From assembly GCF_044360475.1 (NCBI RefSeq), contig NZ_CP043494.1, positions 4,402,001 through 4,466,000 of the forward strand: 64,000 nucleotides of DNA. The letters are read 5' to 3'. The stretch's first letter is position 1. Each line of letters opens with the position of its first letter. The stretch is from Archangium minus. GTDB taxonomy: Bacteria > Myxococcota > Myxococcia > Myxococcales > Myxococcaceae. A model generated the notes under the pieces. That model was not told the DNA's origin. It worked only from the letters and a program-made list of their open reading frames with translations, and made no database searches. Shown here piece by piece: positions 1 through 7,917 of the stretch. The position numbers and the translations under genes were made by a program.

Positions 1-45
1 GCCGGGCGAAACCGGCCTGACGGATTACCCCCCCATGGAGGCAGC

Positions 46-981
46 ATGAACACCCATCCAACGACAAACGGAATGGAGCCGGCCGCTCCACAGGCAGATA
101 GCCCGGTGAAAGGCCTCAACGGGTTCACGCATCGCTACGCCGACGTGAACGGCACCCGGATCCACTATGTGATGGGCGGCAAGGGCCCGGCCCTCGTGCT
201 CGTGCATGGGTACCCGTACACCTGGGCCTCGTGGCGCAAGCTGATGCCCCTGCTCGCCGTGGCTGGCTTCACCGTGATCGCCCCCGACCTTCGTGGCCTC
301 GGCGATTCCGACAAGACCGAGACCGGTTACTCGAAGGTCAACGTCGCCGAGGACGTGCGGCAGATCGTCCAGTCGCTCGGCTTCGACACCATCAACCTGG
401 TTGGCACCGACATCGGCACGATGGTCGCCTATGCCTACGCGTCCCGCCATCCTGACGAGGTCCGCCGGCTGATCCTCGCCGAGTCTCTGATCCCCGGCTT
501 CGGCCTCGATGAGCTGATGAATCCGGCAACGGGCGGCTATTGGCACTTCGGCTTCCACGCCCAGGTCGATGTTGCCGAGATGCTGACAGCCGGGAAGGAA
601 GTGGCCTACCTGCTACCCTGGATGAAATGGGCGTCCACGTCGAAGGACGCGGCGGACGTGGCGGTGAATCTCTTCCTTCCGTACTACCTCGCGCCGGGTG
701 GCATGCGCGCCGGCTTCAAGCACTACGAGACGATGGTCGAGGATGGCAGGGAGAACCGCGCGGCCTTCTGCTCCAAGCTGAAGATGCCCGTGCTGGTGCT
801 GAACGGCGACCAGGGCATCCCGCAGGCCCAGACACTCGGCTGCGTGCTCCAGGTCGCGGAGAATGTCGAAGCGGAGCTCGTCCCCCAGAGCGGCCATACC
901 TTCGCCGAGGACAATCCGGCCTGGGTCGGCGAGAGACTCGCTCGCTTCTTCGCCCCCTCTCGCCAGCCCATGGATGAGTGA
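46..981 (+). CDS. Alpha/beta hydrolase, epoxide hydrolase-like
   Basis: A 311-residue alpha/beta-hydrolase. The oxyanion-hole motif HGYP lies near residue 54 and the nucleophile elbow reads GTDIG, so the nucleophile is Asp rather than Ser. That is the pattern of epoxide hydrolases and haloalkane dehalogenases. The catalytic His is in SGHTF near residue 284, and an acidic residue in the NGDQ strand may complete the triad. A cap region with aromatic residues (GYWHFGFH, then a Tyr-Tyr pair) follows the core strands. GGAGG precedes the chosen ATG. There is no signal peptide, so it is probably cytoplasmic. The substrate cannot be told from sequence, and a dehalogenase is the main alternative. Confidence 0.85.
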   Translation: MNTHPTTNGMEPAAPQADSPVKGLNGFTHRYADVNGTRIHYVMGGKGPALVLVHGYPYTWASWRKLMPLLAVAGFTVIAPDLRGLGDSDKTETGYSKVNVAEDVRQIVQSLGFDTINLVGTDIGTMVAYAYASRHPDEVRRLILAESLIPGFGLDELMNPATGGYWHFGFHAQVDVAEMLTAGKEVAYLLPWMKWASTSKDAADVAVNLFLPYYLAPGGMRAGFKHYETMVEDGRENRAAFCSKLKMPVLVLNGDQGIPQAQTLGCVLQVAENVEAELVPQSGHTFAEDNPAWVGERLARFFAPSRQPMDE

Positions 982-1162
982 GTGAGTCCTCTGACCAACG
1001 GTCCCATGTCCGTCCCCTCGCTTTTTCGCTGTTCCAATTGAGCAACAGTGCTGTGCTTCCAAGACGCCTAGTTGCACCGAAGCAACAACGGCATCTTGCT
1101 CTTCGAACAGCGCGACGGAGGGACAGCGCCCGAGGTCGTGCTCCCACCGAAGAGGAAAGACC

Positions 1163-1723
1163 ATGAAGACGAACGAAACGCAGGGGAAGTCCCGCATGTC
1201 TATCTGCACCGCGTTGGCCACCCTGGCGCTGATGGGTGCCATGGCTTGCACGAGCCCGGAACAGGAGCTGGAGCGGTATCAGGAGAACGAGCGACAGGTG
1301 AGTGAGCACATCGCCACGTTCGATGCGCTCGACTTCGACGTGTTCACCCACCAGAAGTGGGACCAGCTCCACCACAGCCACTCGAAGGATGTCATCGTCC
1401 ACTGGCCTGACGGGCATCAGACGCAGGGCATCGACGTCCACATCCAGGATTTGAAAGCGATGTTCGTGTACGCCCCGGACACGCGCATCCTGGTGCACCC
1501 CATCAAGTTCGGCACCGGCGAGTGGACGAGCGTCATCGGAGAAATGGAAGGCACCTTCACCCAGCCCATGCCGCTCCCCGATGGTTCGAGCATCGCCCCG
1601 ACGGGCAAGCCGTTCAAACTGACCATGAATACGGTGGGCCGCTGGAAGGACGGCGTCATGGTCGAGGAGTACCTGTTCTGGGACAACCAGTCGTACATGA
1701 AGCAGATCGGGCTCGCGCAGTAG
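1163..1723 (+). CDS. Lipoprotein with SnoaL/ester-cyclase-like domain
   Basis: A 186-residue protein with a hydrophobic N-terminus ending in a lipobox (GAMAC, Cys near residue 29), so a lipoprotein is predicted. The mature part (HSKDVIVHWPDGHQTQG, then a conserved Phe/Trp-rich end) resembles the SnoaL-like ester cyclase / NTF2-like family, which forms a small alpha+beta cone with a pocket. GAGGAAAG lies upstream of the chosen ATG; a second Met 11 codons later would also keep the signal peptide. A strong terminator follows at once, so this is the end of its transcript. Family assignment rests on pattern resemblance, and no substrate is implied. Confidence 0.7.
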   Translation: MKTNETQGKSRMSICTALATLALMGAMACTSPEQELERYQENERQVSEHIATFDALDFDVFTHQKWDQLHHSHSKDVIVHWPDGHQTQGIDVHIQDLKAMFVYAPDTRILVHPIKFGTGEWTSVIGEMEGTFTQPMPLPDGSSIAPTGKPFKLTMNTVGRWKDGVMVEEYLFWDNQSYMKQIGLAQ

Positions 1724-1738
1724 GAGCAGGCAGGCCAG

Positions 1739-1770
1739 CGCCCACGCCGAGCCTTCGGCGTGGGCGTTTT
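1739..1770 (+). terminator. Rho-independent terminator
   Basis: A perfect 12-bp GC-rich stem with the 4-nt loop GCCT is followed by TTTT. It begins 15 nt after the stop of the upstream lipoprotein gene. Confidence 0.85.
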
Positions 1771-1862
1771 CGCGCGTCGCCAGAGCCTGGGGAAGCGCAG
1801 CAGCCCGGCCCCGTCTACTCGCGGCGTGCGCTCCTTCGTTGGTTCTATCCTCACCGCTGTCT

Positions 1863-1908
1863 CTAGCCGGATGCTTCCGGCGGCGGGTTCGATTCCCGCC
1901 GCCTCCAC
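1863..1908 (+). repeat. tmRNA-like 3'-end fragment, putative att site (left)
   Basis: CTAG, GATGCTTC and then GCGGGTTCGATTCCCGC plus CGCCTCCAC form a T-arm and acceptor 3' strand as found at the 3' end of tmRNA (ssrA) and some tRNAs. No matching 5' half lies nearby, so it is not a functional RNA gene. A 24-nt core (1883-1906) is repeated exactly at 3429-3452. Such duplicated RNA-gene ends are the usual scar of tyrosine-integrase insertion. Confidence 0.6.
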
Positions 1909-1923
1909 TTTTTTACGCCGTGA

Positions 1924-2514
1924 TCACGGGTGGTTAGCGGATTCCTCCATCCGTGTTGCATATACGTCGCATGCGGGCGCAAGAGGCAGGTCGAGCACCC
2001 CGACCGCCTCTCTGCGCGTATCCGGGCTCAAGTGGGCGTAGCGCTCCGTCATCTCGATGGTGACGTGTCCCATCAACTTTTGAATGACCTTGAGCGGAAC
2101 GCCCTGCATCACAAGGTGGCTGGCGTAGGTGTGCGTAGGTCGTGCCACCCGAGCCGCCCCTCCTCGCGACTGATGCCCGCACGGTGAGCGCGCGGCGAAG
2201 CGGCTGCTTCCGTAATCTCGGATCGCGCGCTCAAGTTGCCTCTCGAGTAGCACTCGGTCCGTCTGTGTTGGCGCCTGGTCTTTCTCTCTCTTGAGTCGCT
2301 CGATCCACGACTTGTAGATGCGGTTCCGTTGTTCGATGAGCGCGTCCACCGGCGTGCCGGTGCGGCGCGCCTCCCCGATCTGGCGTTCGAGATCGAGGAT
2401 TTGGCTCTCCTCCACCGACTCAGGTTCCAGCCGCATCGATCGCGATCGTGAAGACGGCGGACACAACCGCGAAGCAATCGTCAACCCTTGCAACTCGTAA
2501 GCGGTGCTATGCAC
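1924..2514 (-). pseudogene. Remnant of a tyrosine recombinase/integrase
   Basis: The last ~75 residues match the catalytic C-terminus of phage-type integrases: THTYASHLVMQG, then LMGHVTIEMTERYAHL with the conserved HTxxS and GH...T..YaH motifs, including the nucleophilic Tyr. The first ~110 residues are a charged helical segment that looks unrelated, and the N-terminal DNA-binding domain and the Arg-containing catalytic half are missing. At 196 residues it is about half the usual length. I read it as an integrase eroded by internal deletion or fusion. It lies between the two tmRNA-like repeats, next to the left one, as expected for an element integrase. The upstream gene ends inside its start region (8-nt overlap). 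Confidence 0.65.
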
Positions 2515-3019
2515 GTTGTCCTCCCTTGCTCTGCACCGGTTCAGCTATGGCCGTCGCCGTAAATGACACCCCCTGAGCCACCACTCGAAGATTGATCAGA
2601 ACGGGAGCGTCATGACCCGACGGCAACGTCAGGAGGCTTTGTTCTCTCAGCGGTTTTCCCGACTCTATCCAAGATTCTGCGAGGAGCACCCGGGACGTGT
2701 ATACCGGCCCGCGTTGCGGCTCGCTCACCGTGCCTATGCCAGCGTGCCCCTCCAGCGAGCACACTCTAAGTGTTGCATCACTGAGGTCGATTCTCGATTG
2801 GCCAACGTTCGAGGCTTCAATCGTCGTCAACAGATAATCGGCTGCGCCAATGCGAAATTGGCGCGCCTGCGCGCTGAGCGTGAGCCGAGGATGAAACACC
2901 CGGCCTTTGACAAAGCGGTAGTACGCGAACGCGCCGGCCACAATGGCCGCAAGTGCCGTGATGATGTCGGCAATGATGTCGGCGATGTCCTTGATCGCTG
3001 TAAGCGTCATTAGCCCCAA
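2507..3019 (-). CDS. Hypothetical membrane-anchored protein, element cargo
   Basis: A 170-residue protein. Residues ~8-33 form one long hydrophobic helix (a run of Ile/Ala ending AGAFAYYRF) followed by a basic stretch, so a single N-terminal anchor with a C-terminal beta-rich domain is likely. I do not recognise the family. The 3' end overlaps the start of the integrase remnant by 8 nt, suggesting co-transcription. It sits within the region bracketed by the tmRNA-like repeats and is probably cargo of that element. Confidence 0.5.
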   Translation of the reverse strand: MGLMTLTAIKDIADIIADIITALAAIVAGAFAYYRFVKGRVFHPRLTLSAQARQFRIGAADYLLTTIEASNVGQSRIDLSDATLRVCSLEGHAGIGTVSEPQRGPVYTSRVLLAESWIESGKPLREQSLLTLPSGHDAPVLINLRVVAQGVSFTATAIAEPVQSKGGQRA

Positions 3020-3428
3020 GGTGGCTTAACCTGAAACGGCAGCCTATCGGCTCGTAGTTCGGGTGGGACGTGGGACGGCGAACAGATACGGTGATTCTGA
3101 GCCTGCTTGAGAACAAGGCCGTCCTGACACTTGAGCACTTGGTGAACTTGGCCACCATCGGCGCGAACGTGGCGATGCGGGGGCGGGCTCTCCGGGAGCT
3201 GCTCCTAGTGGATTGGGAGCGAACCAGCTTTGAAGCCCGCAGGGTCCTGGCTTCCTCCAAGACCCGAGGCGAAGGGAGCCGCCATGTTGCACGTATGTCG
3301 CAGGAGCCTGCGGAACGGAATGGGTCAGGACAGGACGACACGGGACGCGGCGGGATAACGACTCCGAATTATTCCGGGCGGTTGCGAAGTAAGGGCGCGA
3401 TTCTGCTAGATGCTTCGCACCGCCCGGC
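3020..3428. other. Gene-poor right part of the decayed element
   Basis: No convincing gene was found here. A + strand open frame from 3070 runs through the right-hand repeat and shows no recognisable domain. The stretch probably holds eroded element DNA between the membrane-protein gene and the repeat copy at 3406-3452. Confidence 0.4.
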
Positions 3429-3452
3429 GCGGGTTCGATTCCCGCCGCCTCC
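3406..3452 (+). repeat. tmRNA-like 3'-end fragment, putative att site (right)
   Basis: CTAGATGCTTC is followed by GCGGGTTCGATTCCCGC and CGCCTCC. The 24-nt core at 3429-3452 is identical to 1883-1906 and in the same orientation, about 1.55 kb away. The copy lacks a 5' partner and diverges after the core. Together the copies look like attL and attR of a small integrated element at an ssrA-type site. Confidence 0.6.
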
Positions 3453-3532
3453 CATGACGAAGCATACGGTCGTCATCGGCATGTCAGCCCTTCATGGTCC
3501 CTTCTCCAACCTTGCCCTGCACTGGGAGGAGC

Positions 3533-4285
3533 ATGTTGGACATGAACAAAGGTGGAACCAGGACGAGGAGCACCTGGAGGCTGGCGGGTCTTATCCTGGT
3601 GCTCGTGACGGCCCTCGCAGCCCAGGCGGAGCCGCCCTCCTCCACGATCCCTGGCCGTAAGCCGGACTCCAGTGAGCCCTGGAGCGCTTTTCTTGGCAAG
3701 GTCGCACATGAGGCCATTGGCAGAGCATACAGCGTGCAGCATCCCACCAGCGTCGTCTTTCTCAACACCGTCGACCTCTACAGAATTGTGGAGAAGGGGG
3801 AGTTGGGGGACCCCGAGCGTCTTCCTGGGTTCGTGAGGCGCTTGCGCCCGGACATCACTGATACCCGCCTCCTCGTGCTGTTCGAGCTCAAGCCGGACAA
3901 TGAGAAGTCACGCGAGATAGGGAGAAAAGAGGCGGGGCGCTACCTGGCGGCACTCAATGAGGTTGCCGAGCCTGACAAGAAGCTCGTGGGAGGCACCGGC
4001 TTCGAGGGGTCGCTCTTCCTCGAATTCGAGAACGGGGGAGCACTCTGGCCGTTGTCCTGGCGAACGCCAGAGCCCGGAGTGACGCTGTACCGCTGGAGCT
4101 ACCGGCGCAAGAAGCCCAATGCTTCCTGGAAGGAGCGGGCGGCCCAGAAGGCAGAGGAGTTGCCCAGGGAAGAAATAGAACAGCGCGGTGAGTTGGCCGA
4201 GCAGGCGATCTGGGCCGCCTATGAAGGGGGCGAACGCCCCAAGGGCTTCCAGGGCCAGGTCTACCTGCCAGTGGACTACCGCTGA
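3533..4285 (+). CDS. Secreted protein with PD-(D/E)XK-like nuclease motif, candidate toxin
   Basis: A 250-residue protein starting at the ATG after GGGAGGAG; another ATG at 3542 is possible. A signal peptide ends near TALAAQA and has no lipobox Cys, so Sec export is predicted. The central part reads RLRPDITDTRLLVLFELKP, with an Asp, a spacer and then Glu-x-Lys. This is the active-site pattern of restriction-endonuclease-fold toxins, followed by a helix with GRYLAALNE. The charged C-terminus ends QVYLPVDYR. A separate gene starts 70 nt downstream on the same strand, as expected for a toxin with its immunity protein. The nuclease call is motif-based. Confidence 0.55.
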   Translation: MLDMNKGGTRTRSTWRLAGLILVLVTALAAQAEPPSSTIPGRKPDSSEPWSAFLGKVAHEAIGRAYSVQHPTSVVFLNTVDLYRIVEKGELGDPERLPGFVRRLRPDITDTRLLVLFELKPDNEKSREIGRKEAGRYLAALNEVAEPDKKLVGGTGFEGSLFLEFENGGALWPLSWRTPEPGVTLYRWSYRRKKPNASWKERAAQKAEELPREEIEQRGELAEQAIWAAYEGGERPKGFQGQVYLPVDYR

Positions 4286-4354
4286 GCGGGCGCGAGGCGC
4301 CTGCCGCCCTCGGAGCGCGCGAAGTGCCCGGCGCTTGAGGAGCGTCTGACCGCT

Positions 4355-5173
4355 GTGGTAGGGCGAAAAGCCATGACCCCGGGACAACCCTCTGTGCTTG
4401 AGTTTCCAGCGTGGCTCTACGGCACCACCGCCGCCATCCGCCGCAAGGCGAGAGCCGAGGGACGCTGGTGGGCCCGGGAGTACCTCAAGACCGGTGCCTT
4501 TACCCATCCCCGGCAGATGCGCCAGGTGCCGCCCGGCGAGGTGCTGGTGATGCACTCAGCGGCCGAATTCGACTTGGGCCGCACGCGTTGGTGGATGCAC
4601 ATGTTCGGCGACGTCTTCATGGACTTGAATGGAGGCGTCCCGAAGGAGGAGCGTCAACGCATGAGGGACGCCTTCGAGTCCTTCTGCCTGGGCACCCCGT
4701 GGGGCGCCCTGGAATATACCGTGTCTCCGTCCCCGCCGCGGAGCGCGGAGCGTGTGGCGAACCGGCTCGCTTCGGTGCTCCGCTTCTGGGATGTGCTCCA
4801 GGGCCCCCGCTACGCGTTCTGGCCCGGTAGGAAGTACACGCTGGAAGAACTCATGGAGGATATCTACGGCAAGACCCTGGAGGCCTGGTGCCCCGGAGGC
4901 CCGGCCTCGGTCCGCGAGCACCTGGCCCTGACGGTGGAGCGCATGTCTCGCGCTACCCGCGAGGATTGCGAGGAGGCCGTGCTCCGGGTGATTCCCGTCC
5001 TGGTGGAGGGGGACAACGACTTGAAGCACCACGAGGTGCTCAGCGACCCGGACTTCCTGCACGAGCGCCTCTCCGCGCTTCCCCTGGAGAAGTTCGAGGA
5101 TTTCTCCAGCGCCGACAAATACGCGGTGGCCGTACAGTTGGCTGCCTGGGACAGGGAGTTGGGACAGCATTAA
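4355..5173 (+). CDS. Hypothetical protein, candidate immunity partner
   Basis: A 272-residue soluble protein with no signal peptide or membrane segment. It is rich in Trp and acidic residues, with segments such as MHMFGDVFMDLNGG and CLGTPWGALEYTV. I do not recognise the family with certainty; the composition is typical of immunity proteins of polymorphic toxins. It follows the secreted nuclease-like gene by 70 nt in the same direction. Start choice is open: GTG at 4355 (GAGGAG 12 nt upstream) or ATG at 4373. The immunity role is inferred from position only. Confidence 0.6.
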   Translation: MVGRKAMTPGQPSVLEFPAWLYGTTAAIRRKARAEGRWWAREYLKTGAFTHPRQMRQVPPGEVLVMHSAAEFDLGRTRWWMHMFGDVFMDLNGGVPKEERQRMRDAFESFCLGTPWGALEYTVSPSPPRSAERVANRLASVLRFWDVLQGPRYAFWPGRKYTLEELMEDIYGKTLEAWCPGGPASVREHLALTVERMSRATREDCEEAVLRVIPVLVEGDNDLKHHEVLSDPDFLHERLSALPLEKFEDFSSADKYAVAVQLAAWDRELGQH

Positions 5174-5177
5174 TACT

Positions 5178-5204
5178 ACGAGGTCACTTCGGAAGTAACC
5201 TCGT
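5178..5204 (+). terminator. Hairpin after the candidate immunity gene
   Basis: ACGAGGT pairs with ACCTCGT and, after one mismatch, ACTT pairs with AAGT around a 3-nt loop. It lies 4 nt past the stop codon. It lacks a U-tract, so it may be a weak terminator or an mRNA-stabilising hairpin. AGTAACCTCGT recurs just after it. Confidence 0.45.
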
Positions 5205-5571
5205 GGGATTAGTAACCTCGTCCCGGAGAAAGATCCACTGTGGATGCTGTGGCCGTCCTTGCCCAAGGTCGGCATCCGAAGCTCAGGAGCTTATGGCGCC
5301 AGGACGCGGGGCGCGGGTTAAGCGAGCGAAGCTGAGGCCTCCTTGGGCCTGTGCTCGTTCCAGCGGTGCCTCATAGCAATATGGAGTTTTGATTTTATTG
5401 AATCAATTCATAATCAGAATGCCTCACTGCTCTGGCCCCGCAGAGGTCGAAGGGGACCAAAAAAGGACCAAGCGGAACGGATGCGCCTGGACTCGCCCGG
5501 ACAGATGGGCGCCTCATTTTCAGAGGGAAAACGGGGGTGTGCCTCTGGCCCCGAGCGGGGACGGAGCCGCC
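5205..5571. other. Intergenic region with probable recombination junction
   Basis: No gene is supported. An AT-richer patch (5380-5415, then a run of A at 5459) differs from the surrounding DNA. Dehydrogenase coding begins abruptly around 5572, so a rearrangement junction probably lies near 5550-5575. Confidence 0.4.
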
Positions 5572-6621
5572 CGTCGCGCGGTGCCGGGCATCGAGGTCGT
5601 CGCGGTCTGCACCTCGCGCAAGGAGACGGCCGAGGAGGCCGCCAAACGCTGCAACATCCCTCGCGCCTTCTGGGACGCGCAGGCAATGGCGGCCGACCCA
5701 GACATTGACATCATCGATTGCGGCACGCGCCCGAGCATCCGCGAGGCGATGGTCCTCTCCTGCCTGAAGAATGGCAAGCACGTCTACAACGCCATTCCCC
5801 ACGCGGCCAGCTTCGGGGGGGCGCGCGCGATCAACGAGGCCTGGGCTGGGAGTGGGCTGGTGGGCGTGGGCGACGCCTTCTCCGAGTGGGTGCCCGCCCA
5901 CCAGTTGATGAAGGAGATGCTTGACGACGGCGCGCTGGGTCAGCCCTTCGGCGGCACCTGCCTCTTCAACATGTCCCTCTACAACATCCTCAACCCGCAG
6001 TTCCCGTACAACTGGTTCGCGGAGAAGGGGCACGGCGTCTCGGCGGTGCGCAACCTTGGCAGCCATGCGCTGCACATGCTGGCTTACATGTTCGGCGAGG
6101 TGGAGGAGCTGGTCGCCCACGACGGCCAGCTGCTGCCCGAATGGCGCTCGGCCGATGGCGAGACCGTTCTCAAGGTCGAGACCAACGACTTCGCCTCGAT
6201 GCTGCTGCGCTTCAAGAGCGGGCTCGTCATCCAGTGCCAGATCTCGTGGAATGCGACGCTCGGTTCTGGCTGGCTGCTCGACGTGTTCGGCTCGAAGGGC
6301 CGGCTGGTCGCGCAGGCGCCTTCCTTCCCCACCAGCCGCGACACGACCCTCCACTCCGGCCGGCTCGGAGAGACGGGCCTCCGCCGTGTCGAGATTCCCG
6401 AGCGGCTGCTGCGCACGCCCGAGGTCGGCCTCGATTCCGAGGCGGAAATCCAGCCCGCGCACCCCATGTCGCTATCGATGAACGCCATGGCGCGGGCTAT
6501 CGAGGGCAAGGTCAAGGCGCGGCCCAACTTCGCCCAGGCTTGGGCGGTCGAGCGCCAGCAGGAGGCGATCCAGCGCTCGATGCGCGAGCGCCGCTGGGTA
6601 CGGCTCGATGAGCTCGCCTGA
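5572..6621 (+). pseudogene. 5'-truncated Gfo/Idh/MocA family dehydrogenase
   Basis: From AVPGIEVVAVC onward this matches NAD(P)-dependent Gfo/Idh/MocA oxidoreductases. It has the second part of the Rossmann fold, a catalytic-region motif at KHVYNAIPHAA (normally a Glu-Lys-Pro type segment), and the C-terminal beta-sheet domain ending LDELA. What is missing is the first beta-alpha unit with the GxGxxG cofactor loop. The open frame continues upstream to an ATG at 5389, but those ~62 residues look unrelated and contain no glycine loop. The protein is therefore unlikely to bind NAD(P). It is probably a truncated relic, although a fused expressed product cannot be excluded. Confidence 0.65.
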
Positions 6622-6815
6622 CGGTTGAGAACCGCTGGAAGTTCGCCAACGATACGGCCACCTACCCCTGGCACGAGAACCATCCCTTGCCTCCGGCGCA
6701 CGCGCGGTCGCCAGTCCGGTCACGGCGCCGTCACGCCTCCTGAGGGAGAACGCGTGCGCCCAGGCCGGTGGAGTAACCTCAACACGTATTCACGAAGGCA
6801 GGGGGGTACAAACTC

Positions 6816-7742
6816 ATGAAGAAGATTCAATGGAAGGGAACCCTGGAGTTGCTGCTGGCGGCGCAGGTGCTGGCGGTGGGCTGCGGGCCCGCGCAGGAGT
6901 TCCACGAGCCGCCGGCCCTCGCCAGCCAGATCCAGGAGATCGACGGCATCTCCACGAACAACGGGCTCTCGACGAATGGGCTCTCGACGAATGGGCTTTC
7001 GACGAACGGGCTCTCGACGAACGGGCTCTCCACGAACGGGGTGAACACGGCCGCTTTCACGACATGGTTCCAGGGTGACCCAGCGCAGAACGACACGCTG
7101 ATGCAGTACGTGGTGCGCTGTGGCGTGCAGAAGGGCCAGAGCATCACCTACACGGACCCGACCACGGCGCATATCTACACCTGGGAGGGGCTGCTGGGCC
7201 TCACGCCGGGGTGGGCGGGGGGCACGGCGGCGACGGAGGCGGAGCAGCAGGTGATGACGGCGTGCCTGTTGGCGCACGTGAACAAGTACGGGGTGAGCGT
7301 TCCGCTGTCCGTGTTGGGGAAGAACTCGGCGGGGGTGGAGATCGACTACAGCCAGGAGGAGCTGGAGACGTACTCACGGCTCGAGGGGTGCTTCTTCGGC
7401 AATCTCTTCACGGGTGAGGGCCTCTTCGTGGGCGCGGACAGCCGCAGCCTGGATGACACGGAGAGCTCGCCGCGCGCCTGCGCCCTGATGTCCAGCACCA
7501 CCGAATCCGCGTGCGCGCCGGTGGCGTACGTCGGCTCGTGCGAGAGCCTGTGTACGCGACAGGGCACCCAGCCGTACTACACGAGCTGCACGCTGAACGG
7601 ACGCCAGTACCTGCCCATCACCACGCGGCTGCGGCCCGAGGAGGTGTACCGGTGCGGGGACGGGGTGTGCCAGTGGACCGAGCAGTGCGGCAGTGGGACG
7701 ACGCGTGACAGCTGCGCGGCGGACTGTGGCACCTGCTCCTGA
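6816..7742 (+). CDS. Lipoprotein with NGLST pentapeptide repeats and Cys-rich tail
   Basis: A 308-residue protein. The signal peptide ends in a lipobox (LAVGC, Cys near residue 23). Residues ~45-75 hold about six NGLST-type pentapeptides, encoded by a 15-nt DNA repeat. The rest has many Cys (for example VCQWTEQCG and CAADCGTC near the end), suggesting a disulphide-stabilised surface domain. This architecture is common in myxobacterial surface lipoproteins of unknown function. A purine-rich GAAGGCAGGGGGG lies upstream of the ATG. The role is unknown; the repeats may serve as a spacer from the membrane. Confidence 0.75.
   Translation: MKKIQWKGTLELLLAAQVLAVGCGPAQEFHEPPALASQIQEIDGISTNNGLSTNGLSTNGLSTNGLSTNGLSTNGVNTAAFTTWFQGDPAQNDTLMQYVVRCGVQKGQSITYTDPTTAHIYTWEGLLGLTPGWAGGTAATEAEQQVMTACLLAHVNKYGVSVPLSVLGKNSAGVEIDYSQEELETYSRLEGCFFGNLFTGEGLFVGADSRSLDDTESSPRACALMSSTTESACAPVAYVGSCESLCTRQGTQPYYTSCTLNGRQYLPITTRLRPEEVYRCGDGVCQWTEQCGSGTTRDSCAADCGTCS
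6948..7040 (+). repeat. 15-nt coding tandem repeat (NGLST units)
   Basis: About six 15-nt units of the form GGGCTCTCGACGAAC with single-base differences encode the NGLST repeats. Such in-frame repeats can expand or contract by slippage without frameshift. Confidence 0.85.
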
Positions 7743-7872
7743 ACCTCCTGCCTCAACAGGGACGCCGTCTCCTCCTGGCGACCGTAGCGCCGCGAGCGAC
7801 GAGCACGCCCTGAACCGTGTCCCCGAGGGGCTGGCGAGCGGAGCGGGCCTCGGCCCGGAACCTCTCCTCTTC

Positions 7873-7917
7873 CATGGACGTGGACCTCACCCTGAAACGA
7901 GGAGGTCCACGTCCATG
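7873..7917 (+). promoter_or_regulatory. Perfect 16-bp inverted repeat over RBS and start codon
   Basis: CATGGACGTGGACCTC (7873-7888) is exactly complementary to GAGGTCCACGTCCATG (7902-7917), with a 13-nt loop. The 3' arm contains part of the Shine-Dalgarno sequence (GGAGG, 7901-7905) and the whole ATG of the downstream gene. In mRNA this stem would hide the start site, so it could act as a translational switch or a binding site for a dimeric regulator. Confidence 0.7.

Noticed and set aside
1861..1910. Complete tRNA or tmRNA gene
   Set aside because: Only T-arm and 3' acceptor strand are present; no 5' half, D-arm or anticodon arm precedes them in either copy.
3070..3660. 196-codon frame running through the right att-like repeat
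   Set aside because: It reads through the RNA-like repeat and has no domain; unlikely to be a gene.
6622..6815. Possible gene start after the dehydrogenase (ENRWKFANDTATYPWHENH)
   Set aside because: Open for about 40 codons, but no start codon or RBS and no continuation; it may be a relic.
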